Shown here: positions 54,342-64,000 of the stretch, piece by piece
Layout of the letters: each line of letters starts with the position of its first letter
Numbering within the stretch: position 1 is the first letter of the stretch
Assembly: GCA_037043015.1 (NCBI GenBank)
Contig: CM073328.1
Location: 9,025,495-9,089,494, forward strand
Length of the DNA stretch: 64,000 bases
Direction of reading: 5' to 3'
Source of the DNA: Bryum argenteum
Taxonomy: Eukaryota > Streptophyta > Bryopsida > Bryales > Bryaceae
Program-made: the position numbers and the translations under genes
Notes under the pieces: model-generated
Told to the model about the DNA's origin: nothing
Databases searched by the model: none
What the model saw: the letters and a program-made list of their open reading frames with translations, nothing else

Positions 54342-54890
54342 GCTTGGGGCCATGATGTCGCAGCTGTCTTGGGGCAAATACTCTTCAAGGCTATCCAACA
54401 GGATCCCCCACAGACAGATGACATCGCGGTCAACATGGTGGCAACCTGCATCGAGGAAGCACTCACGAAGCTGCAATTGAACACAGACTATGAAGGGGAA
54501 TGGCAAGAGTCCAGCCACAAGGACAACGATCTTCCCACGGAAACCTGGATCACCGATTGCCAGCCACCACCTCAGCAGGTACCAGAAGCACCACACCTTC
54601 TCCATGTGGTGGCCAAGGATGACAACGAAGGCAGCAAGGAGGAACACCACGGAGATCAAAGCATGGCCATAACAGAAGAATAGTTGCAAGATCGCGTGCA
54701 CATCCCGGACCACCTTACCGATACAGAGAAGACGCCACAGCCGTCACCGAGGCCCGCAGAGGAAAAGCATCAGTCACCAATTCGCCCGCCCTCATCCTCA
54801 ACGACTTCCACAGCGCAGCCAGCATCCCCGGTAACCCCCAAAATCTCGTTTGCATCTCACCGACAGGCTTTAATACAGTTAATCGGATGA
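54342..54890 (+). CDS. In-frame continuation after UAG stops
   Basis: Directly after TAG at 54339-54341 the same frame reads AWGHDVAAVLGQILFKAIQQ and stays open for 113 codons to a second TAG (54681-54683), then another 68 codons to TGA at 54888. Composition matches the upstream ORF (acidic, Gln/His-rich). Either two point stops have killed one roughly 610-codon gene, or the UAG codons are read through. The sequence alone cannot decide. Confidence 0.45.
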
Positions 54891-55293
54891 TAACACATGG
54901 GATGTGGAACCTGAGGATGACAGTGATGCCGATGAGGAGTACCAGGAGTCCAGGATGCGCACGATGAAGTACAGCAATACTTTAACACACACCCAAATTT
55001 TGCACAACGCTTTAGAGTCCCAACATCGAGCGACGTTCAGTCCCCCGGTTGTAATAAAATGTTGGGCAAAACAGTCCATGATGTCCACGAACACGCCAAC
55101 ACGGTCCGGAATTGACGTTTGCTACACAGGGGCATTGCCTCAGCCATCCGATCGTTGTACAACAATCAGCCCCCACCACGTTGACAACAGCAGCTACCAC
55201 GGGAACACACTCGTCTCGACAGGCGGCTGACAGATCCATGTTCATGCATTGACCAATCCGGGGACGGATTGGGCTCTCACAGGGAGGGCAAAA
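54891..55293. other. Region between ORF and LTR, with polypurine tract
   Basis: Frame 54904-55230 is open but lacks recognisable content. CAGGGAGGGCAAAA at 55280-55293 is a good polypurine tract directly before an LTR start. Confidence 0.5.
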
Positions 55294-55887
55294 TGTTACC
55301 CGACTGACATCACGTGGTAACCATGGCGGCCACAACGGGAGCAGCAGCGGCAACAGCGCAACCGCGGCACATTTGGCGAAGGCGATAGCAGCTGGCTCAA
55401 GTCACCACGGCAGGCGATACGGGCACCGCCCGATTTCCAGGACCTCCGCGCTAGCCGTAGTATTTGAAGCAGTAGAAAATAGGAGAGAGGCACTCGTTGT
55501 AGTCACCGAAGAATTGCATGCTCAACACAGCTTGCACACACTCGAATGTACTTCAATTTCATGGCATGAATGCAAAGGCTAAGAGCCGAAGTCTTTCTCT
55601 CCCATTCCTGTATTCTTCCCACCTCTCTTTCTCGCACCCCGTCTGCTTACCACGGATTGCATGGCTAACCATAGATGGAACCCTAACTCCTGTTCCTTGA
55701 TTCCCCGTCCATTGTGTCTCTGTCTTTACATGGTGTCCGCGGTTTCCGAGTAGGCACAGTTCGATACCCGAACCACGTATCTAGCCTCGGTTACTCCAGC
55801 TGTATCGAGTTGCGGGACTCCTGTATTCATTCTCCTTATACTGCGCGGGTCTAACCCGACTGAACCTCCTCGTTATCAGTGTTAACA
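55294..55887 (+). repeat. LTR (3' or solo) of an unclassified LTR retrotransposon
   Basis: TGTTACCCGACTGAC ... ATCAGTGTTAACA, 594 bp, with TGTTA/TAACA inverted ends and a polypurine tract just upstream. No matching 5' LTR was found to the left, so the element containing the coiled-coil ORF is incomplete or the LTR is unrelated to it. Probably gypsy-type or a non-autonomous large element, given the ORF content. Confidence 0.6.
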
Positions 55888-56039
55888 CTTGAAACTCCGT
55901 AAAAAAGACTCCGTACAAATTTCTCTCTGAAAACAACCTCGACCGACGTCACCGAAGTCAGCCTCTGTTATCATTGAAGACTGAGCACTGCTCAGTCTGT
56001 CTTCCAGCCTTGCTGTCACACAAAACAACTATTTTCGGT

Positions 56040-57618
56040 GGGTGAGCTCGTAAAGCATTCCATCTTTGTTAACCCAGGCTAACAACTGGAGAACACATTC
56101 AATCCTGCAAGAGACACAACACACACACATTACAATTCCACCACCTCCACACACAGATGACATAAAGGCCATATGGCTAAATACGCTAACAAAATTAGCT
56201 AAAACAACAAACAAAAAAGCCCGAGCCATCACCACAAAACACACAAGACAGTTAAGTCAAAAAATCCATTGCAAAATACAGACAACTCTATAACACTAGC
56301 CCAAAGAAAATAAACAAACGCGTCTTCAAAAGCTTCGAAACTCCACCACTCGACTGCATAAAAACACACGCCAACGAAATTCTCACAAACCCAGAAGACA
56401 TTGCCCGAGAAATCTTCTTACGGCAATGAGTCACAAATCGCCCAACTATTCCAACATGCTATTATCAACCAGAACACCATCCTAAATGCACATGTGCAGT
56501 TTGCCAATACCCTTAGCATGATTTAGGCGGATTTACTCTAGAAAAGCGATGCTCACCAGAAATTCCTCTACATACATACTACAATTGCAAAAAATTTAAC
56601 ATCTGCCTAAATAATCTATCCAAGAACAAAGCCTCGGGACCTGACAAGATCCCTAATTCAATACTCAAACACATGCCTGAAACCTTCCATACACTTCTAA
56701 CTCTCTTCTTCTCCCACTGCTATAAACAGAAACAAATCCCTGCATCTTGGAATACAAGCCTTACCATACTTCTATACAAAAAAGGCGACCCCTCACTTCT
56801 CCCTAACCACAATCCTATTGCCCTCGCCAACACCATCTATAAACTCTTTATAAGCACACTCACAGTCATTCTCTCTACTTACAGAGAACACCACCAAATA
56901 CTACATGATAGCCAAGAAGGCTTCCGAGTAGAGCGAAACACTGCCCGCCAAATACAACTAATCACCGCTGCTCTCGAAGATGCTAGAATTACCAAAAAAG
57001 ACATTTACATTATGTACGTAGACTTTAAGAACGCATTCGGTTCACTTGACCATGCTAGACTTCTAGCAATCATGAAAGACTTAGCTTACCCGGAAGATAT
57101 AGTAATACTTATCGGAAACATCTGTACCCAATCCACTACTATATACACTGGTAAACGCTTTGGACAAACAAAACCAATACCAATCAAACGAGGCACCATT
57201 TAAGGAGACACCTTGAGCCCATACTTATTTATAATATTCTTCGAACCACTTCTAAGATGGCTCCAAAGAGGCAATGTAGGATACAAATTTGGCACATCTA
57301 CATCAACCATCAGCTCCGCTGCTTATGTGGACGATCTAGCGGCCTTTACACACACTCTCTCAGCACTACAAACACAATTGAATAAAATTGAAAAATTTAG
57401 TGACTGGATACGGCCTGAAGTAGGCATGCAAAAATGTGCAGTCACTGGAAGCCCGAAAAAATCAAAACTCACACCCACCGCCTTCAAAACTTTCATAGAA
57501 ACACACAATATTAATTACAAAAACCAACAACTACCAACTCTACATCGAAATGAAGCCTACCCATACCTCGGCATCCAAGAAGTTCCAACATTAAAATGGA
57601 AACTACAAACACATTTAA
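56040..57618 (+). pseudogene. Non-LTR retrotransposon: linker and reverse transcriptase
   Basis: Decayed linker text (WLNTLTKLAKTTNKKARAI, 56066-56293) leads to reverse transcriptase: NKASGPDKIPNSILK near 56620, LLYKKGDPSLLPNHNPIALA, DFKNAFGS (from 57021) and AYVDDLAA (57321-57344). TAA at 57201-57203 stands where the conserved GQGD Gln would be (RGTI-stop-GDTLSPYLF), and the frame continues after it. The coding strand is markedly CA-rich. No endonuclease domain could be read upstream. The element is split at 57618 by a TTAA transposon. Confidence 0.8.
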
Positions 57619-57979
57619 CCCTTAAACGCCTAGCTATACGGTTTTGGGCAGCCCAGTATTGGATCAGAGCATCTTTTGCACGTGGGCATGATGAATAGTG
57701 CACTTTTTGAACTTGGGCATCATGAATGATCCAATCAATGATGAGCTTGCAACCTCCTACAAGTATTGTACAACCCCAACCTACCTACCACAATCCTTTC
57801 AAAGCACAAAATCACTCATACAAATTGTGATTTGAATTCTAAAATTTCACTTTTTGAATGCATTAGAAGAAGGTGACCAGTTTGACATCAAAATATAAGT
57901 GAAAAGTTGAGTACATTGAGAGCTACAGAGGAGATTCTCTTGGAACATGACCCCTCGGGTCACCTTCGGCGTTTAAGGG
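57619..57979. mobile_element. TTAA-flanked miniature transposon (piggyBac-like MITE), 361 bp
   Basis: Perfect 12-bp ends CCCTTAAACGCC (57619-57630) and GGCGTTTAAGGG (57968-57979) are flanked by TTAA at 57615-57618 and 57980-57983. Removing the insert and one TTAA brings the retrotransposon text back together (THL ... KLTEQCKKLANCPATM), give or take one base in an A run, which gives an independent empty-site argument. No ORF. Confidence 0.8.
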
Positions 57980-59600
57980 TTAACAACCAAAAAAACTCAC
58001 AGAACAATGCAAAAAACTTGCTAACTGCCCAGCTACTATGAAACAAAAAATCAACATGGTTGACAGAGTCATATGAGCAGGTATTGCGTAGAGCTTCTAC
58101 GCAGTAGCATACTCTTTACCAATTACTAAAAAACTTGACAAAAAAATATCAAACAAAAAAACTATATGTGGAATGCCGAAATGCACCGCAAACGTCATAG
58201 CCCAATTAGCACACAACGATTTCGGTCTTGAAGCTTTCTCCCTCAAAAACGCATACTTGAGATGCAATGGAGACCAACTCAGAAATGCCTTAAATAATAA
58301 AGGCAGACTTGGCCCAATTTATCAAGGCCTCACTCACTACATACTAGCCAAACATGGAGGTGCATGAGAAATTCCCCGAATTAAATACCACGATCGCATC
58401 CATTCTCCAATACAATACAAATGGCAGGGTAATAGTTATGCCTCTCTCCACAACACCGAAGCTGCTCAAGAAACCATACACTCGGCCAGATTAGCCGCGC
58501 AACAAGGCCATAATGCCACAACCATAGTTATTATGCCCAATAAACAATGGTTCCACAATACAACACCCTACGCAACCAAATTTCCAGACACTCATGTTCT
58601 TGTAAACTTTGCTCATGAGACAATCACATACAAAGAACCCACCGTCACCACCAGCCACAAAAAACCCACACCGAAATAAACATTATTCAAATTCTCTACA
58701 TTCACCACAAAACTACACTCTTACCACCCCAACAATACTACGCAACCTAAAAACCACCCTTACAAACCTCTTCGTCACACAATTTCATATCCAAGAAATC
58801 CCTCCTACCCCTGACAACACCACAGTCAACAAAAACAAGAATTGAACAAAGCTACTATATCCGCCAAACTACACTTATAATCTCGTAAACACCCCCCCCC
58901 CCAACTTCCACAATATGTTGAACATCTCCCCATCAAATTCCAACCACAATATAGCTATTACACAGATGGATCCTTCACATTCCTCCAAAAAACAACCGCT
59001 GGCCACTGGCTACCCGAAACCGCAGGTTACGGAATCTATAACCCTACCAAACCAGACATACAAATCTCCAAAAGATTACCGGGCCTCCAAACAATCTTCA
59101 GAGCAGAACTCGCGGCCATATACAGAACACTCAAACTACTTACAACAATATACGTAAATGAACCAGCATATATCTTCACAGATTGTGTAAACTGTTTATA
59201 CGTTTTACAAACACAACTAACACACCCTACTTTACAACATAACCACCCAGACAAAATCATGCTCACCGCTATGACAAAAATGTCACAAACACGAACACAA
59301 CCAACCACATTTCATAAGTACGTGCTCACATAAAGATCTCTGGCAATGAAAAAGCGGGCAAAGTCGCCAAAGAAGGAAATGACAAACACTACAAATACGC
59401 CCAAAAGCCACACGAATTCGCACACACCACCCCGTTCTACTACCAAAAAGATACATGGCCTGGACCACATCACAGGCCGGATAAGGGCCCAGTTAGAAAT
59501 CTAGCAACATATCTCACCAAATATGATCGTGACACCAACCTCACAATACGAGCACAAAATTTTCCTAACATAAACAAATGGACCTCTAACCCAGATATTC
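57980..59600 (+). pseudogene. Non-LTR retrotransposon: connecting region and RNase H
   Basis: After the insertion the text resumes and, with frameshifts, passes through 58173-58367 (CTANVIAQLAHNDFGLEAFS). It reaches an RNase H domain in one frame: YYTDGSFTF with Asp at 58965, RAELAAIYR with Glu at 59106 and FTDCVN with Asp at 59181, the D-E-D catalytic set. Further text (GNEKADKVAKEGN) corresponds to the last RNase H helix. Confidence 0.75.
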
Positions 59601-60472
59601 ATGCCGAATCTTCCAATGACTTATGAAATAACTCTGCAATCACAAATAACTAGCATACTTAAATTCCGCACAGGACAATACATAGGACACGCACGGAAAC
59701 AATTATTCTTTGGAAACATTCGATTCCCATCAAAGACATGTCCCATCTGTAACTCCACAGACGCAGATACAATGTTACACGTTCTACTCAAATGCCCCCA
59801 ACAACACATTCACGCACTCCAGTTATTAGACACAACAGAGCAGTCAAAACCCTCAAGCAACTCATCCTCTCAAATACTAAAGCTAGATGCTACACGCTTA
59901 TGAATGCAGGAAAAATCCTCAACACACCCCCAGACAACACAGTACCACATTGGCTCCTTCCATGTACTTGTGACACACGCAGATGCCACTGCAATGCTAG
60001 ATTTAAACCTGACCAACTTTTTGTAATTGGCCTCCCACACCAAGACACACCTCCACAACAACCAAATGATATCATAACCATACAATACATCGAATTTACA
60101 TACTGCAACGACCGATTCCCACAAGAAACTATCACAAATAAAACCAACAAATACCAATCGTTACTAAACTCCATATCGGCACGTGGTTGGAAAGTCAACC
60201 CACTTATAGTAGTCACCGTAGGTGCAAGAGGCACAACACATACACCATCAATAGACCCCTTAAAAACCATATTCAAACTCACCAAAACCCAAATCTACCA
60301 CGCCCTCAAATCAATTAACACCATCGCAATCCAAGACGCCGCCTCCATCCTATTACACAAACGAAGACTAGAAAATCATCAACCACTCCCCAGTCCCCAC
60401 CACCTTCGATCCCCCATGAAAAATCAATCATCATTCTCACACCAGAAAAAACCAGAAACATACATAACATAA
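59601..60472 (+). pseudogene. Non-LTR retrotransposon: zinc-binding and C-terminal domains
   Basis: 59601-59903 contains FRTGQYIGHARKQLFF and CPICNSTDADTMLHVLLKC, a zinc-binding motif found after RNase H in many plant LINEs. A frameshift near 59850 leads to a 226-codon frame ending at 60472. It contains PCTCDTRRCHCNARF and LIVVTVGARGTTHTPSI. I know no function for this last domain. The total layout RT-RNase H-Zn-C-terminal domain indicates a LINE of the RNase H-bearing groups. Confidence 0.7.
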
Positions 60473-60639
60473 CAAAACATTACCACTTAGTCTAAATCCA
60501 CGATGACCAAAAACAAAAGGGGGGTAGTGGTTAAACCATTGTTAGCACTCGGGTAAAGCACTTGTCACAAGATCGCTAGTACGTGGAGCAGGGGTGGTTG
60601 GAACAATATTTTATTTCCTGCCTTTACACCAGCAGTACC

Positions 60640-60765
60640 AAGTCACCGCTTCACATGAGCCGCTCAAATGGGTCCCGATAGGATTTGAATCCGGACCACC
60701 AAATTGCGAATACAACGCCCCACCAACCACCCGGGCTGGTGACTTGGTGCTCTGATGACTGATTA
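60640..60765 (-). repeat. tRNA-like segment, possible SINE head
   Basis: The minus strand reads GCCCGGGTGGTTGGTGGGG, then 30 bases on GGTCCGGATTCAAATCC. This resembles the A and B boxes of an RNA polymerase III promoter in a tRNA-derived sequence. The T-stem does not pair properly, so it is not a functional tRNA. It lies next to the LINE 3' end. Low certainty. Confidence 0.35.
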
Positions 60766-61030
60766 TACTTATAAATACATCAAACACAAACACCTTCCAA
60801 CTACTCGCTTGAAACATTACTTTTGTAGAAGACTAGTGGGACCCATGACGTTGAGCACGTTCAACTTGGATTGCCTAAAGCTATAAAACATTCATAAACT
60901 TCAAATAAGTCGATACACCAATAAGCCTTGACGGTGCTTGATTGAGTGGTTGGTTGAGCGATTGAGCGTCTCGACGACGGATTCCAGCGCGGAACCATCG
61001 TGTGAGACAAAGCCTCCTGTATTGTAATAC

Positions 61031-61167
61031 AGATGGAGCGACCTTGTTCGAAGAAGCTGGAGCGGCCCTGTTCGAGGAGCTGGAGCAGCCCGGTGCGTAA
61101 AGTTGAAGCGGCCCTGTTCGTGGAGCAGATGCAGCCACACTTGTGGAAGCTGGAGCGGCCCCCCGAG
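61031..61167. repeat. 23-bp tandem repeat, about six units
   Basis: Units based on AGCTGGAGCGGCCCTGTTCG start at 61031, 61055, 61078, 61101, 61124 and 61148, with lengths 23-24 and several substitutions. Frames through it on the minus strand (RTGPLQLL repeats) are by-products. Confidence 0.7.
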
Positions 61168-61169
61168 AT

Positions 61170-62700
61170 GATTATTTATATTGAGTATTAGCTTTCGAGT
61201 AGTTTGAGTTTATGTTAATATAGTGTCCATCCTCAGAAGGGGAGAGTGGTAGTGTCCCAATAACCTTTTGTCCTGTGGGCATAGGGTCACTGGCACTACG
61301 AATAGACACTTTATTCACGCTGGCCCCTTCACGGGGACTGGAGTTTTCATTTTTTTATTTATTTATCTATTTATGTGGGGGTGATGCTTATGAGAAATTT
61401 AGGATTTAACGTCGTTATGAGAGTGAAGGTTGATTTACAGAGAACTTATAATTGAGAAGTGTCTACTGTCAGTTTGAGTATTGTTGTTGCAGGGAAAAAG
61501 CTGAAATAAAAAAGATATATGCGTACAAATTTCTTCCTGAGCAGAATGTTATAGTGATATGTTATTATAGAGGAGGCTCTTATAGAGAGAGCTGAGTGTA
61601 TAAAGAGTCCGTGATCAAAGCCTATCAACGTTTACAAAGAGCCGACACTGACTGGCCAAATTAAAATCATGAGTTGAGCTGGAAGGTCATAAGATGACCA
61701 AGTGTAGAACTCAAGCTATATCAGATTTACAAATTACAATGAGTGGGTAAAGCCGTCCTTAACTATCACTGTCAAAGGTGGGATCCATTCGGGGCACCTA
61801 GAACGCTCCAGACAGCGCGCTCTTCACCTCAAACACTAAGAGCATGTATGTGCTACGAAGGCGGTATACAATTTCCAATTGAGTGCAGATTCACAAGATC
61901 GACTTTTCATTTGCAAGAAGATCGAACCCAGCCAAAAACGAAACTAGGACTATCCAAAACTGGCAAAGATGCAAGGCACACTGTGGTCTCAAGATATAAC
62001 TCAGAATTGCTCACAACTGGGCACAGCCCCGATCAATCCTTCTGAAATTTACCGGCAGCAGGTCTACTTGATGCTCGCCGCAAGCCCTTAATCAACATGC
62101 TACTTTCCCTGATACATACACAAGGCATATTAGGGTCTCTTATAAGCAAGATTGAGTGAAGTGATTAGAGAAATCATAACTGACAAACTTTATAAATATC
62201 AGTTTTGATCTTTTTCGATGTAAGTTGATGGCCGGTATTGATTCCTTACTACGTAAAGCAAAATCAAGATGACCAGGTGACGTAAATTACCTACCGTTTA
62301 TGTAGATACACCACCAGATAAAAGATTGCTAGTATCACGAGGACAAACAATGATAAAGCAAGGAACAGGGATTTGTTCCTGTTAATCTGCACGAGTTGTC
62401 AACAAATAAGGCAATGGCCAGCATGGATACTGTGCAAAAAACAAAATGAAATAAAATAAAATAAATAAACCTGAACTACGAGAAACTGCAATTTCCTATC
62501 TCTGAGGGAGTCACCCTGTTTGGAACGAATATCCATTGAATATGGTCACAGCTTCATTATCTAACCAAAATGATATTGACCCAATATTGACAGCCATGAT
62601 TCACAGGTGCAGAGATTCTAAAGCAATGAGCAAGGATTGAACCTTGCGATCACCTCTGTGTAAGTGAAAGGAAAAGAATGTTAAGACAAAATACCCCGCT
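61170..62700. other. Spacer without recognisable gene
   Basis: One plus frame (61743-62045, 100 codons, MGKAVLNYHCQRWDPFGAP) has no recognised content. Nothing else can be supported. Confidence 0.4.
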
Positions 62701-62717
62701 TCCCCTTGGGAAAATCT

Positions 62718-62987
62718 TCAACTTCTTCTTGCACGTATGGGCATCACAGAACTGCCGCTTGAAGAAATCTGATCAAAATACCAATTCATAAAATTGACGT
62801 GAGGAGAACCCCTGTAAAAATAACTCTTTGACAAAGGCTTCTTCATTATCCTACTTGAGAAGACTCCCTGCCAGGATAGCACATGGAAAAGACTCCCTGC
62901 CAGGGATTGACATGATTCTTCACGAGCGCAAGAGCGTTCATACCATTTAATCTCTGAGTTACTTGACTTTGCTCGACTGGAAAGCAA
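62718..62987 (-). CDS. Possible terminal exon of an unrecognised gene
   Basis: An 89-codon frame with protein-like composition (SEIKWYERSCAREESCQSLA, KPLSKSYFYRGSPHVNFMNW, SSVMPIRARRS and a stop). Its upstream end is undefined and no family is recognised. A 16-base duplication (AAGACTCCCTGCCAGG) lies at about 62862 and 62890. It could also be chance. Confidence 0.25.
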   Translation of the reverse strand: MLSSRAKSSNSEIKWYERSCAREESCQSLAGSLFHVLSWQGVFSSRIMKKPLSKSYFYRGSPHVNFMNWYFDQISSSGSSVMPIRARRS

Positions 62988-62989
62988 GT

Positions 62990-64000
62990 ATTCGCCAAGA
63001 TCTGTTCCAATTCAAAGTTAGATCAACGGAGGTCACTTGTCCATCATACAACAAGCCAGATGATACTTAGTATATAAGCTTCTACTTCTGCGACAGAATC
63101 AACCGATAGAGTAGTGTGTTGGCAGCAAAACTTCAGTCTGTAACTTCAGCACATCAATTCTATTGCGTTGAGCAGGTCTCAACGCCTCAAGCCCTGACCC
63201 GATTGCATTAAGAGATTAACCTTTTTACCATATTCAAACATGGAATGTGCCTAATTCCAAAACACGATTTATTGCAAGTTTCATCCCGAGAACTTTCACT
63301 GAGGTATGGGAGTACACCACTCACCTAACACCTCATCCACAAACATTCAGATGCGAAGACAAGCTAAATGCCATCAACCGTACAATACGCATAAGTCGAT
63401 CTAGTATGAGACCTACCCACCTCACAAGAATGACGATTCTTATCAACAACGGCTGCTTTGCACGTTGCAGTTTGCGTCTTCGGCTCGGATGATAAACTAT
63501 TAAAATAGTCGCAATGCATAGCTCCACAAGCATCTGCTAAACATCTATTGGAGCTCTGCAAAACACACCATTTTCCCAAGACATAATTTCATGGTAAGAA
63601 CAATCTGGCTTCCAAACAAGACGTCCAGATAAGTGTTGCAGCAAGCACATCACTGAAAAAGACAACGATGACAATGAACATGCAAACAAAGGTTTCCCAC
63701 GAAACAGAGTTAAGATTTACAGACTGCGAAACACATTGCTAGCCGTGCGATCATAGCTGCCAACCTCAAAACAGCACATGTAAAAAACAAGGAAGATCGA
63801 ACAAATTTACAACTTGATTGGCAGTTCTGGACCACAGGATCTTGTATCAAATCCTCATCCTCTACTACGGTAGCATCTCGCAAGATTAAAACATCAAAAA
63901 TGGTATTGAGCCTATTTAGAGTTCCTATTAGGAAAATCCTATTGATACTACATTGGAGGATTGAGTTGAGAATCTATGAAAGAGCTCTAAGGAAAAAGAA
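62990..64000. other. Unassigned sequence at window end
   Basis: Short frames on both strands near 63247-63579 overlap each other and none has convincing content. No repeat or RNA gene seen. Confidence 0.35.

Noticed and set aside
52524-54890. An altered genetic code with UAG as a sense codon
   Set aside because: ARL2 ends normally, and decayed genes here also contain TAA and TGA stops. Only two or three UAG codons in repeat-like ORFs are not evidence for recoding.
60640-60765. A functional tRNA gene
   Set aside because: A B-box-like motif is present but the T-stem does not pair and no acceptor stem can be built.

Overview
The window looks like nuclear DNA of a streptophyte, a plant or charophyte-grade alga. 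The evidence is one intact five-exon ARL2/TITAN5-type GTPase gene, GT-AG introns, AT-rich spacers and a dense cluster of plant-style Ty1/copia elements. Three TTAA-flanked miniature elements argue weakly against a flowering plant. I cannot name the species. No operons, CRISPR arrays or rRNA genes were seen.

Region by region. 0-1.4 kb: a decayed spliced gene of unrecognised family. 1.4-5.1 kb: AT-rich spacer with a TTAA-flanked miniature transposon (1985-2911) and a GC-rich foldback (4771-4903). 5.1-6.45 kb: a second decayed gene, cut off by a minus-strand copia fragment (6.45-7.64 kb). 8.1-9.25 kb and 14.7-15.0 kb: minus-strand coding-like pieces in CA-rich DNA. Between them is a 3.4 kb segment with G-rich and C-rich arrays flanking a broken protein-kinase-like gene (11.26-12.97 kb). 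15-19.7 kb: AT-rich spacer with a second TTAA element (17484-17917). 19.74-21.32 kb: the ARL2 gene, the only clearly intact host gene. 22.2 kb: a PIF1/Helitron helicase scrap.

22.5-52.5 kb is a nested cluster of copia elements in both orientations. Family A has LTRs of about 311 bp and family B about 246 bp; both carry a primer-binding site matching the anticodon-side half of initiator tRNA-Met. No copy is complete. Most family A copies lack the integrase core and reverse transcriptase. B1 has gag-protease-integrase but no RT, while another B copy has RT-RNase H only. One A copy (42855-46096) has apparently identical LTRs and a perfect 5-bp target duplication inside a B element, so a defective copy moved recently using proteins made elsewhere. 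A third copia family and an LTR-like promoter with a heat-shock-element array lie at 40.7-41.8 kb. Parts of the cluster (25.7-27.8, 32.0-32.5, 34.4-34.6 kb) are short-patch mosaics of different elements, and a 100-N gap at 37001-37100 joins two oppositely oriented half elements, so assembly error is a serious possibility there.

52.5-55.9 kb holds a coiled-coil ORF with two in-frame UAG codons, then a polypurine run and a TGTTA...TAACA LTR. 56.0-60.5 kb is a decayed non-LTR retrotransposon (RT, RNase H, Zn-binding and C-terminal domains) carrying a third TTAA element (57619-57979). 60.5-64 kb has a tRNA-like SINE candidate, a 23-bp tandem repeat and no recognisable gene.

No multi-gene pathway or new enzymatic system was found. 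The notable biology is transposon biology: half-tRNA priming, trans-mobilised deletion derivatives, TTAA-specific miniature elements and a heat-shock-type promoter.
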